Part shown: positions 24,855-32,854 of the stretch, piece after piece
Position numbering within the stretch: position 1 is the stretch's first letter
Layout: each line of letters begins with the position of its first letter
Notes under the pieces: model-generated
The model's database searches: none
Told to the model about the DNA's origin: nothing
The model's input: only the letters and a program-made list of their open reading frames with translations
Assembly (NCBI GenBank): GCA_003612525.1
Contig: RAZD01000006.1
Span: 62,001-126,000 of the forward strand
Source of the DNA: a bacterium C-53
GTDB taxonomy: Bacteria; Bacillota; Clostridia; Lachnospirales; Lachnospiraceae
Direction: 5' to 3'
Length of the DNA: 64,000 nucleotides
Made by a program: the position numbers and the translations under genes

Positions 24855-25836
24855 CTATATTTCGTTTCTGCTATTCCCCCACTCATAATAATTTACTTCC
24901 GCACTGTAATAATTACTAATTGTGTTTGGCGCATTATAAAGCGCTGTCAGCAGATACGCCTTATATTCACTATATGGGTTGTGGTCTTTTCCATACTATC
25001 CAGAACATAACGGATATGCCCCGAATCCAGCTTTAGGAATTTTCCCTTAACTAACCCATATGGATACTCTGCACCGCCGATACGGATTCTTTTTCTTTGG
25101 ACTGCCACCACATCTACGATGATTTCTACCAGCTCGTCCAGCAATTCATACTGATACTTCATATCCGCTTTCAGAATCTCATAATCTATATTTTCTTTCA
25201 CAATCTGCGTATAAATCTCTATCATATCCACCTGATCCATATCTGCTTCTCCCTGATTGATGGATAGATAATCTTTATTAGTAATCTCTATGGTATTTTT
25301 TGTATTTGTCTCCCCTTTCAGGGAGAGACCTGTCACCTTTGAAGTAGTATCCTCTCTCTTTTTAGGGATGTTCCTCTCTCCTTCTACGGATAGAGGTATC
25401 TCCTTTGGCGGGGAGAGGGTATTTTCCTCAATCTCCTCCGGAAATGTCACTTCATACAGCCTCTTTAGAATTAATTCGATAAACAGCACATTATCCAAAA
25501 TCTGCCCTCTTACTTGGATTGTCTTGAAAATACGTTTGATAATGCCCATGTTTTCAAGAGCCTTTACTGCTTCCGTCGCCTGCTTTTTTGATAATCCAAA
25601 AGTTTCTGTCATTTGGTCATAGCTGCGCTGTAGGTAATCATCACGGAATTCCTTTTCATACCAATTAACTGTCCGCTTTCCTCATCCCGTTCTTCTTTTG
25701 GTCGATACCAATATACGATGTCTGCTAAAATATGAATTGCATTATTATGTGGCACACCATTCGGGTATCTGATTGTCTTAAACCACACCATAAGAATTAC
25801 ATTTCCTGTAAAATTCATGGTTCCAACTTCATCCAC
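24855..25836 (-). pseudogene. RepA_N / DUF6017-type replication initiator, frameshifted
   Basis: Three reading frames together encode one Rep protein. The N-terminal part has NFTGNVILMVWFKTIRYPNG and ILADIVYWYRP, typical of RepA_N initiators. A one-base loss in an A run near 25640 leads into DDYLQRSYDQMTETFGLSKK, the winged-helix part. The DUF6017 C-terminal domain follows (YPYGLVKGKFLKLDSGHIRYVLD), then a second shift near 24967 and YKAYLLTALYNAPNTIS, with a stop at 24855. Such proteins start replication of the excised circle in mobilizable elements. With two frameshifts it should be inactive. Confidence 0.8.
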
Positions 25837-25973
25837 AATGGGATTTCACGTTGAATATCGAAATGCCTTTTTATATCCCATCCTTTCCCTCTTTTCGCAA
25901 TTTGATATTTACTTCAAAGAGAGCCTTTGTTATACTGAATTTGCAATCTGAGTATAGTAAGGCTCTGCTTTGC

Positions 25974-27077
25974 TTACTCCGAAATGCCCTTGTTACCAGC
26001 AGAGGCATTTTCTTTTATTCCTGCCATCTTGTCCAGCATATCCGCTACCTTTTCCTGCTCTGACGGATATAAATGCCCATAAGTATTCAATGTGATCCGG
26101 ATATCTTTATGTCCAAGACGTTCTTTAATAATCATAGGCTGAACCCCAAGATGTATGAGGTAGGCACAACTTGAATGTCTTAGGTCGTGGACACGTATAT
26201 ATTTGACTCCCGCTTTATCCGCATGGCGTTTCATCACATGCTGTACTGCCTCCGGCACAACTGAAAAAATCCTTTCATCTGCGGGCAGCTTATACATAGA
26301 CACCACATATGTTTTCAGGTCTTCTGCCAGAAATTCAGGAATGATTACCGTCCACACAGATTCCCTTGTTTTAGGTTCCGTAATCTCGTCTTTTCCCTTA
26401 TGCCGGAAATATGTCTTAGTAATAGATATCCTCCTGTTTACCGTGTCAATGTCCGATGCAGTGAGCGCTCGGGCTTCACCAATCCTGCATCCACTGTAAA
26501 ACAGCAGATCAAACAAAACGTAATATTTACTCCCCAAATCAAAAGTTTCGATAAAACAATTAAATTCGTCTAACGTCCAGAATTGCAACTGCTTTTTATC
26601 TGCATCTACTCTACCCATACGCTTTACTTTCGTGCAGGGATTATCTTTTAAGTTGTAAATCTTTGTGGCATGAATAAATAACGCCGCATTTGGTTTTGAA
26701 GCATCCACTGATAAGTTTCCTTAAATCCTCCGAATCGTATCTCATTCTGCTACTGGATAATATCCGCTGATGTTATATTATCCATAGCCTTGTTACCTAA
26801 CAGAGGTATAATGTGGTGTTCAATCATGTAACGCTTATTCCGAATCATGCGCTGTTTCAACGCGCCCTCTTTATCCCTAAAAATATACCTCTACAAAATC
26901 AGCCAGCTTCATGTTCATATCTGTTTTTGATACTAACAGTGTATTGTGTTCCCATTCCAGGGCTTCCTTTTTACTCGCAAACCCACGCTTCTTTTTATGC
27001 TTTTTCTTACCCTGCCAGTCCTTCACCTATATCTTTGAAGTCCAGGTGCCTTTTTCTGTATCTTTGGATACTGTCAT
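25974..27077 (-). pseudogene. int: Tyrosine recombinase (integrase) of element B, multiply broken
   Basis: The C-terminal 244 codons are open and hold the catalytic set: Arg in GCRIGEA, HDLRHS, GHKDIRI and Tyr in NTYGHLYP. The N-terminal part is present but damaged: TAG instead of Trp near 27035, an extra T near 26890 (before RDKEGALKQRM), another TAG instead of Trp in IIQxQNEI, and a shift near 26690. Joined, it matches the 358-residue integrase of element A over its full length, so the two are siblings and probably both target tuf. The G-to-A nonsense changes indicate true decay rather than sequencing error. Confidence 0.87.
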
Positions 27078-27100
27078 TTTGTAGCTACCTCCCCTCCCTC

Positions 27101-27277
27101 TTATCCCACGACGTTTCTTTTTCCAAAGTAAAATCTTTCACTCCAATATGTACGTGGTACTTTCGCCTGTACCGTCATATATCCGGCAGCCACTAATTCC
27201 TCATTGAGCTGGCGGATAATGCGATACCCTTTCTGCTTTGACACGCCCAATTTCTGAGCGACATCATCAACAGTCAT
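27101..27277 (-). pseudogene. Excisionase-like winged HTH protein of element B, 5' end damaged
   Basis: Encodes 58 residues (VDDVAQKLGVSKQKGYRIIRQLNEEL, AGYMTVQAKVPRTYW) clearly similar to the 64-residue protein at 35026-35220 of element A, including the GYxT...GxxPRxxW pattern. The likely original start at 27297 (MEKANYR) is out of frame by one base with the rest, so translation would have to begin at 27277. It lies just upstream of the integrase, the normal place for a directionality factor. Confidence 0.65.
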
Positions 27278-27418
27278 CTATAGTTTGCCTTTTCCATGTC
27301 AATTCTCCTTACGCATTACATTTTCTCCAATTACGCCTTTCGTATCTGGATTAATTCTATATCATTACTTATTGCATATTTTGTTAATACTATTTTAAAA
27401 TTTTTTTATATATACGAA

Positions 27419-27447
27419 TTACATAATATATTATGCAATGTTATAAT
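27419..27447 (+). promoter_or_regulatory. Promoter for the HNH-HEPN gene pair
   Basis: TTACAT at 27419-27424 and TATAAT at 27442-27447 with a 17-base spacer, 66 bases before the HNH start. Good sigma-A match at -10, moderate at -35. Confidence 0.55.
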
Positions 27448-27512
27448 ATATAAGATTTCTTTTATACTTATGTTGCAAGTAAGACAAACCGGAATTTGTG
27501 GAGGAGAAAACA

Positions 27513-27893
27513 ATGGATAGATGCGTTGAATGTAGCTTATATAATGTTCAAAAAACTGATAGCTGGAATTATATTGAAGGATATGAAAAGAAATATCGGA
27601 TTAGTGATAAAGGGGAAATTCAGCACCGGGAGAGCAATGAAAAAGAATGGAAAATAAAAAAACTCATAAAGAACACCAATGGATATTATTGTGTTAGACT
27701 TTCCGAATCTGGGAAAAGAAAACTAAAATATGTGCACAGACTAGTGGCTGAATCTTTTATTGATAATACAGAAAACAAAGGAACTGTTAATCATAAAAAT
27801 GGGAAGAAAATTTGTAATTGTGTTGGTAACTTAGAATGGATGACACAAGAAGAAAATAATCAAGACTATGTGAAGCGGCTAAAAAATAAATAA
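27513..27893 (+). CDS. NUMOD4-HNH endonuclease (homing-type)
   Basis: 126 residues from ATG 27513, with GGAGG 7 bases before it. Residues 17-60 are a NUMOD4 motif (WNYIEGYEKKYRISDKGEI), and residues 85-120 an HNH_3 nuclease core (YVHRLVAESFI, then TVNHKNGKKICNCVGNLEW), with the HNH histidines and Asn present. Such enzymes cut DNA, often as homing endonucleases of introns or phages. Here it stands alone on the plus strand of element B, opposite to the integrase, followed by the HEPN-like gene. It may be selfish or defensive cargo. Intact. Confidence 0.85.
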   Translation: MDRCVECSLYNVQKTDSWNYIEGYEKKYRISDKGEIQHRESNEKEWKIKKLIKNTNGYYCVRLSESGKRKLKYVHRLVAESFIDNTENKGTVNHKNGKKICNCVGNLEWMTQEENNQDYVKRLKNK

Positions 27894-27938
27894 TTTTAGA
27901 TGGAATATGAAAATTTCAGTTTTTGAGGTAAATAAGAA

Positions 27939-28367
27939 ATGAACTACGATACATTTAAACTAATACATAGCGAATTGATTATGTCTGTTCAATATATAGA
28001 GCAGGACTTGAAGTTAATATATTCTATTCTCAAAAGCGGAAAGTTTTATGATAATTATTCTGATGTTGGGAACTTTCCTTTAGGAAAGCTACTCAAAAGT
28101 CTTCATGAATTGGATCAGGAATTAGGTTACTCAAAAATCAAAGAGAAAGATTATGATTTATTGAATCAGATCCGAGAACTACGTAATTACTGGTGTCATC
28201 AATGCTATATTGATTTTCATTATATTGAAGATTCACAAGAGCACGAAAATGCTTTTCAAAAAGTGGCAGACAGATTGCACGAGGACGAATTGCGTGTTTA
28301 TGAATTACAGCAGAAGATAGAGAAGCTCCGTAAAAATATTGAGAGGAAGCATAGGCATAAAAAATAA
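27939..28367 (+). CDS. HEPN-like protein, candidate RNase
   Basis: 142 mostly helical residues. A RELRNYWCHQ segment near residue 87 fits the R-x4-H motif of HEPN RNase domains (Arg-Asn-x3-His), placed at the end of a helix as expected. The C-terminus is a charged coiled coil (ELQQKIEKLRKNIERKHRHKK). GAGGT precedes the ATG. It follows the HNH gene by 45 bases on the same strand and precedes the broken regulator. No obvious antitoxin (MNT) partner is next to it. HEPN assignment rests on one motif and helical content. Confidence 0.55.
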   Translation: MNYDTFKLIHSELIMSVQYIEQDLKLIYSILKSGKFYDNYSDVGNFPLGKLLKSLHELDQELGYSKIKEKDYDLLNQIRELRNYWCHQCYIDFHYIEDSQEHENAFQKVADRLHEDELRVYELQQKIEKLRKNIERKHRHKK

Positions 28368-28451
28368 ATTTAAATACTTCCGGTTTATCGTAAATACATA
28401 TTTGTAAAAATGAAGTCAAAAATAACACTTAGCAGAAAGGAGTATAACTAT

Positions 28452-28917
28452 ATAGGTTATAGTCAGAATTTAAAAGATATTTTAGACAACAAAGGCATGA
28501 ACAGCCAAAGAACTTGCACTAAAGGCAAAGATTGCACCTACAACACTTTATTCCATTATCCAGCGGGACACTGCTATCCGTTTTAACACCGCGCTTAGAA
28601 TTTCCAACATATTGGATATTCCTATCAGTTCTATCTGCAAGGATAATCCATATGACGACATTGAAGCCTTACCGAAACTACCATCTGACAGTGAAAAACG
28701 GAATATTGACAGCCATAAAAATAGTTATATATCGGATCGTACCGCCCGCATCCTTAAAAAATTGGATTACACAGAGCTGCCTATGGTAGATGAATTGATT
28801 GTGGATTTATATGTATTAGACAATATAACCAGACGCGCTCTGTTTGAATATGCAAAAATACTGAGGAGAAATCATACTTCTCCTGAAAGAGCCGCTGACT
28901 TGAAATATATAAAGTAG
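28452..28917 (+). pseudogene. XRE regulator of element B, start codon lost and frameshifted
   Basis: After an AGAAAGGAG ribosome binding site, the expected start reads ATA (28452) instead of ATG, followed by GYSQNLKDILDNKGMNS. A frameshift near 28500 leads to AKELALKAKIAPTTLYSIIQ and RFNTALRISNILDIPISSIC, then a tail to 28917. This matches the intact regulator of element A (KLKEILDSKN, ATTLYSIIQKDSNIRFDFALRLANEL) in sequence, orientation and place next to the tuf end. The ORF starting at 28612 is only the surviving 3' part. Confidence 0.72.
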
Positions 28918-28976
28918 AAAAATATCGCAACTATTTTGTAGTCACTTTAATTCCCTAAAGTTGCTTTCCACATAAA

Positions 28977-29006
28977 AAGGCTTTCGGAGAAGTCCCCGAA
29001 AGCCTT
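28977..29006 (-). terminator. Displaced tuf-type terminator (second copy)
   Basis: Eleven-base stem (AAGGCTTTCGG with CCGAAAGCCTT), 8-base loop, with T residues after it on the minus strand. It lies 43 bases past the displaced tuf stop at 29049 and corresponds to the hairpins at 36056-36082 and 9568-9593. Confidence 0.85.
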
Positions 29007-29048
29007 GATTTTACTGAACAAATTATAATGAATTCGCAAGAATTCTAT

Positions 29049-29105
29049 TTACTCAATGATAGTAGCCACACGACCAGAGCCAACTGTTCTGCCACCCTCA
29101 CGGTA
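29049..29105 (-). repeat. Displaced tuf 3' end, attachment-site copy between elements A and B
   Basis: On the minus strand it encodes [17 protein letters not shown] and TAA, identical in protein sequence to the true EF-Tu C-terminus. It differs from tuf only at synonymous positions (for example AGA for CGT, ATT for ATC). A 23-base block, 29056-29078, is identical to 36112-36134 in tuf; this is the likely recombination core. Upstream codons of EF-Tu are absent, so it is not a gene. Confidence 0.92.
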
Positions 29106-29205
29106 TTTGAATAGCGTTTTTTGAGATATTTTCTATGCTTTTTATTGCGGAAAACAGCATAAAATCATTGTTTTTGTGTGGCATATTTTTATTTACATGA
29201 TTTCT

Positions 29206-29228
29206 TGGCACCGTTTTGGCACCAAAAT
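29206..29228. repeat. GGCACC double repeat near left end of element A
   Basis: TTGGCACCGTTTTGGCACC, about 130 bases inside the left core. The pattern recurs at 36002-36020 near the right core (GGCACCGTTTAGGCACC). Paired short repeats near both ends suggest arm-type integrase binding sites. Confidence 0.55.
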
Positions 29229-29343
29229 ACTTTTCTCCTTATCCACCCTTATTACATGGTGCTAGCACCATGTATAAATAACATTAACAAGGAAAATATC
29301 AATTCGTTGTCCTCCACCACTCTAATCAACAAACTGGAAGTTG

Positions 29344-29565
29344 TTATTCTAAAACAAACGGGAGTATTGCTATTATGATTCCAAATACAGTAAATAAAGC
29401 ACCTCCAAATTTTGTGCTTTTTATATATAAATCAGAGGGTTCATCTGCACTATAAGATTTCCATTCTTCTGTTATTTTCCATATCAAGTCCGGCTTCAAA
29501 AAAATAAAAATACCTAATGCAAAGAATATAATTCCTCCACAAATACACCATAACATATTTATCAT
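29344..29565 (-). CDS. Small two-helix membrane protein
   Basis: 73 residues with two hydrophobic segments: residues 3-24 (MLWCICGGIIFFALGIFIF) and 52-72 (GALFTVFGIIIAILPFVL), separated by a polar loop with Lys and Glu. AAAGGAG precedes the ATG. It resembles the small DUF6199-like membrane proteins of Firmicutes, of unknown role. It is the outermost gene of element A on the far side from the integrase, where cargo usually sits. Confidence 0.55.
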   Translation of the reverse strand: MINMLWCICGGIIFFALGIFIFLKPDLIWKITEEWKSYSADEPSDLYIKSTKFGGALFTVFGIIIAILPFVLE

Positions 29566-29682
29566 GCTCCTTTATCAAATTACAAGTTATTAATCGTCCA
29601 CCTTCTTGAACTTTCGTTCAAGAAGTATCCCTCGCTCTACTTGGGCAATTCCGATTGTGCGTTTATGCAACACACCTCTATT

Positions 29683-30051
29683 TCAAACGTATGAAAAATA
29701 TTGACATTCGCCGAGACTACTTAGCACGTCTCTAAGCACAAACATAAAATTCAACTTGCTTTTGTTTATAGTTTCTCCTTCAATTCTCCTACAGTAATTT
29801 TTTACTTCCCCAAGTTCTTCAAACAGTAATCTATTACAAATTTCTTTAGCATCCTTCAAAACAAGAGCATCACAATACACAGCATCAATAGAGTATTCTT
29901 CTTCTTCCACTATTAAGCATTGTTTTTCAAGGTGAAAGGTTTTTGCGAAATTTAAAACAATTAGTTTTTCGTAATCTTCATCGCACAATTCTATTGTACA
30001 AGGAACAAAATTATCATTATTTTGCTTTTTGTAAAATGTAATATCAAGCAT
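29683..30051 (-). CDS. Small unknown protein, coupled to the upstream gene
   Basis: 122 residues, acidic and soluble (CTIELCDEDYEKLIVLNF, EEEEYSIDAVYCDALVL). No family recognised. Its start lies 8 bases inside the upstream gene, with GGAGG before the ATG located in that gene, so translation is coupled. A small acidic protein coupled to a small basic one suggests an immunity/toxin or antitoxin/toxin pair, but this is inference. Confidence 0.45.
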   Translation of the reverse strand: MLDITFYKKQNNDNFVPCTIELCDEDYEKLIVLNFAKTFHLEKQCLIVEEEEYSIDAVYCDALVLKDAKEICNRLLFEELGEVKNYCRRIEGETINKSKLNFMFVLRDVLSSLGECQYFSYV

Positions 30052-30283
30052 TGTTGTTACCTCCAGTTTCCCTTTTTTTCACTTTTTCACGAACTTCTTT
30101 AACTTTTTCGGGTGAAAGGTCATCGTATAGTTTTATCCCTTTTGCTTCAGCCCTTTGCTTCGTTTTTGGAGAAGCTTTAGCTTGGACTAAAGCTATGCCA
30201 ACCCCTTGCTCGCTGAATTTATCAATATCACTTGGAAAAATTTTTGCTCTTGCTTTAATTTCTCCATAACCTTTTTCAGCCAT
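30044..30283 (-). CDS. Small basic protein, possible nuclease-like toxin part
   Basis: 79 residues, rich in Lys, with GGAGG before the ATG. ALVQAKASPKTKQRAEAKGI followed by KLYDDLSPEKVKEV resembles the C-terminal part of restriction-endonuclease-like toxin domains, with QAK standing where (D/E)xK is usual. Too short for a whole nuclease, so it may be a shortened or specialised form. Overlaps the downstream gene by 8 bases. Confidence 0.4.
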   Translation of the reverse strand: MAEKGYGEIKARAKIFPSDIDKFSEQGVGIALVQAKASPKTKQRAEAKGIKLYDDLSPEKVKEVREKVKKRETGGNNNA

Positions 30284-30325
30284 TCTCGGCTCCCTCCAAT
30301 CATCTGCTAATATTTATTATCTGCG

Positions 30326-30559
30326 CTAATCTTTTAAATACCTATCCAGAATAGAAATTAACTTTTGTTCATCTTCCTTGGGATAGCTAAAATCACCCAA
30401 ATGTGAATTTCCTTCTGTAGATTGAATATCTATTCCATATTTCTCGCCAATCTCTTTAACCATCAGCTTAATGTCTCTATGTTCAGCCAGTTTTTGAATA
30501 GCTTTATTTTCATCCTCAGATTTCTGATAATCGACTATAGAAAAATTATTATACATCAT
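30326..30559 (-). CDS. Small unknown protein (element A cargo)
   Basis: 77 residues (SEDENKAIQKLAEHRDIKLMVKEI, then GDFSYPKEDEQKLISILDRYL). AAGGAGG lies before the ATG. Soluble and acidic; no family recognised. It is first in a run of three short minus-strand genes, with 42 bases to the next, so probably an operon with them. Confidence 0.42.
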   Translation of the reverse strand: MMYNNFSIVDYQKSEDENKAIQKLAEHRDIKLMVKEIGEKYGIDIQSTEGNSHLGDFSYPKEDEQKLISILDRYLKD

Positions 30560-30817
30560 CTTCTACATCCTCCTTAGTGAACACCTTAATATATAAATTT
30601 TCTGCTATTCAAAAGAACAATATGTAAATTCATAGCTAAAAATTTTACTCTGCCATGCCACATACTGCGAACTTCTCACAGTATAAGCAATTTTTTGTTC
30701 GCTTTCTGCATCTAAGACATATTAAAACAATCCCGATTTGTTCGTTTAATTATATCACTTCCGTTCCTCATTTACCACAAAAATATAAGGTGCAGCAACC
30801 ACTGCACCCCACATTTA
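30560..30817. terminator. Intergenic region with terminator of the mobilization operon
   Basis: A GGTGCAG/CTGCACC hairpin (30789-30795 with 30802-30808) followed on the minus strand by a T-rich tract ends the mob operon. The remaining bases are AT-rich and should hold the promoter of the three small cargo genes; no clear -35/-10 pair was chosen. Confidence 0.6.
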
Positions 30818-31138
30818 TTATCGTTCTAACGATTTCTCTATTTTCCACTTCTGCCCTTTCAAGTCATTCTGCTTTTCATACAGATTATTCCGCTCCTTGC
30901 AGAGTTCTTTCATGCGCTCCAACTGCGCCCGCACTCCCTCCCGGCAATCCGGCTCTATCTTTTTATATTCCCCTGTCAGATTGCGGATTATATTATTATT
31001 TTCTTTTATCTGCTCTGATAAACACACCCAGTCTATCAGATTTTGCACTTCTTTATCCGTTTCGTAGAGGTCTGTTTCTGCTACGATTTTAGCACACAGC
31101 CGCACCATGACTTTCTTCTCCATATCCGTCATATCCAA
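30818..31138 (-). CDS. Small coiled-coil protein downstream of the mobilization gene
   Basis: 106 residues, strongly helical and charged (LSEQIKENNNIIRNLTGEYKK, ERNNLYEKQNDLKGQKWKIEK). It starts 15 bases after the mobilization gene, so it is in its operon. Proteins of this kind often follow MOBV genes and may help the relaxosome, but no function is known to me. Confidence 0.55.
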   Translation of the reverse strand: MDMTDMEKKVMVRLCAKIVAETDLYETDKEVQNLIDWVCLSEQIKENNNIIRNLTGEYKKIEPDCREGVRAQLERMKELCKERNNLYEKQNDLKGQKWKIEKSLER

Positions 31139-31153
31139 TCAATCCTCTCTTTC

Positions 31154-32503
31154 CTATCGGCTCATTTCAAAGGCACGTTTCGGACGTTTATTTGCCCTCT
31201 CCGCCTGTTCTAACGCCTTTGACCGTTCTACTATCAACTGCACCTGCTCTCTGCCAAAATGACGCTCCAAACGCTCCAAATCAGACGCTTTCTCCTGCAA
31301 TCGGTCTATGATGTCGCTCTGCTCCATGACCTTATCCGTCAAGCGGCTAATCTGTACTTGTTGTCCGTCCACTTTAGCAGTCAACTTCTTTCCCTGTTCC
31401 GCAAGCTGTACGCATTTGATAGTCAGATTTTTTACCACCTCTTTTAATTTCTCAACAAGCGGTAAAGCCTTTTTATCCCGGTATGCCTTTGCGCTCATCA
31501 ATGTCCCCGGCTCTGCTAACTGCCATTTCACATCTTCATCATAGGCGTGTATATTGCGCTCCATGACTTCCTTTGACTGTACCATTTTGTTAATCTCCTG
31601 CTGTAACTTTTTCTGCTGTTTCTCCAATTTTTCATTTTCAGACAGCAGCTTTTCTTTATCCTCTGTCAGCGTTCCCGTCTGTTCTTTCAAAAGAAGATTT
31701 GAAGCGGTAAGTTCCGATATTTCCTGCCGGATTGCTTCGCCCTCTTTCCGTATCTGCTCCGTTTCCTGTCCTGCCGCTATCTGTTGATGAAGAATATTAG
31801 ATAATTCTTCTTTACTGCCGGAAATAGTCTGTTCCAGTTCTGCAACTTCTTTCTGCCGTTCCTGCTTTTCAAAGTCAAGTACGGACAAGTGCTTGTTGTG
31901 CATGCCTAACTGTTTCCACTGTACGCCATAACGCTCCATAACTTTTGACAGTTCCCGCTTTTCCGCTTCAATCCATTCATTCCATTCCGTCATTCCCCTT
32001 ATGCCACCTTTGAAGCCCTGTTCCGACAATGCGCCTTTAAGGGAAACTCTCGTATCAAGTCCACGCTTGCTGTTACAGATAAAGGGAACAAAATCAATGT
32101 GGATATGCGGCGTCTGCTCGTCCATATGCAAATGACTTGAAAAAACATAAAGGTTAGGATTTCTTTTCTGAAACTGCTCCATAAACTCACATAAAATATC
32201 TTTCGCCAACTGCCCTTCATTGCTCTGCACATTCATATCATCTTTATTGCCGATTTGGAAAATTATCTCATAAAATAATTTCTCCTGCTTGCCCTGGCGT
32301 ATCTTCTCGTAATAATCATCAATCTTTCTGTCACTCCGTTTCTGTTTTTCGTTGTAGCGTTCCAGTGCTTCATCAAAAAGAGTATGATAGACCTCTTTTA
32401 TATCCGAATGGCAAAATTCCACGTTATCCCGACTACGTTCCTTATCTACATTTTTAGCTGTAAAGGCTCTCGTATTGTGATTGACTGAACCTTTCCCCAT
32501 CAT
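31154..32503 (-). CDS. MOBV-family mobilization protein (Mob/Pre-type relaxase)
   Basis: About 449 residues from ATG 32503 (GGAAAGG precedes). The N-terminus SVNHNTRAFTAKNVD is typical of plasmid recombination/Mob enzymes. The relaxase signature HMDEQTPHIHIDFVPF near residue 125 holds the metal-binding histidines. From about residue 210 the protein is a long coiled coil (QTISGSKEELSNIL, EKLEKQQKKLQQEINKM). It should nick the oriT just upstream and lead the element into a recipient using a helper's secretion system. Different relaxase class from element B (MOBP). Confidence 0.9.
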   Translation of the reverse strand: MMGKGSVNHNTRAFTAKNVDKERSRDNVEFCHSDIKEVYHTLFDEALERYNEKQKRSDRKIDDYYEKIRQGKQEKLFYEIIFQIGNKDDMNVQSNEGQLAKDILCEFMEQFQKRNPNLYVFSSHLHMDEQTPHIHIDFVPFICNSKRGLDTRVSLKGALSEQGFKGGIRGMTEWNEWIEAEKRELSKVMERYGVQWKQLGMHNKHLSVLDFEKQERQKEVAELEQTISGSKEELSNILHQQIAAGQETEQIRKEGEAIRQEISELTASNLLLKEQTGTLTEDKEKLLSENEKLEKQQKKLQQEINKMVQSKEVMERNIHAYDEDVKWQLAEPGTLMSAKAYRDKKALPLVEKLKEVVKNLTIKCVQLAEQGKKLTAKVDGQQVQISRLTDKVMEQSDIIDRLQEKASDLERLERHFGREQVQLIVERSKALEQAERANKRPKRAFEMSR

Positions 32504-32569
32504 GCCGCTAATCGTCCTTTCCAATAGGTATATCCTCCACATTCTATATATTTGTGCCGCTAATTTTAC

Positions 32570-32720
32570 TGCGCCAAAGGCGCAAGGCTTTGTTACTTTC
32601 CCGAAAGTAACGCAAAAGCACTTTCGACAGGCTACGCTCTATCAAAAGTGCCTTTGCGCCCTGCCGGGGGCTTTCCGTCCTGCGGACGGTGGGCGGCTTT
32701 TCGCCGCCTTATTACCGCCG
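32570..32720. other. Candidate oriT of element A: cluster of hairpins
   Basis: GC-rich patch in an AT-rich element, directly upstream of the mobilization gene. It holds TGCGCC/GGCGCA (32570-32584), a perfect GTTACTTTC/GAAAGTAAC hairpin (32592-32611), a longer imperfect inverted repeat (32611-32624 with 32645-32658, CGCAAAAGCACTTT type), CCGTCC/GGACGG and GGCGGC/GCCGCC hairpins. Such clusters beside MOBV genes are typical transfer origins. Confidence 0.6.
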
Positions 32721-32744
32721 CTTTCCGGCTTTCTTCCAACACCG

Positions 32745-32850
32745 CAACATTGCAATGTCTATAATCTTTGCAACCTTGCAATCTTCAAGAACGCAATTCC
32801 AAGACTGCAAAATTCTAATACCCTGCATTGTTGCGCTGTTACCTTGCCTA
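32745..32850. repeat. TTGCAA-type short repeats, possible replication origin
   Basis: Between the hairpin cluster and the RepA-like gene are several TTGCAA/TGCAA units (for example ATTGCAATG, TTTGCAACC, CTTGCAATC, ACTGCAAAA) at irregular spacing. They could be iteron-like binding sites next to the replication ATPase. Spacing is uneven, so this is tentative. Confidence 0.3.
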
Positions 32851-32854
32851 TCCG

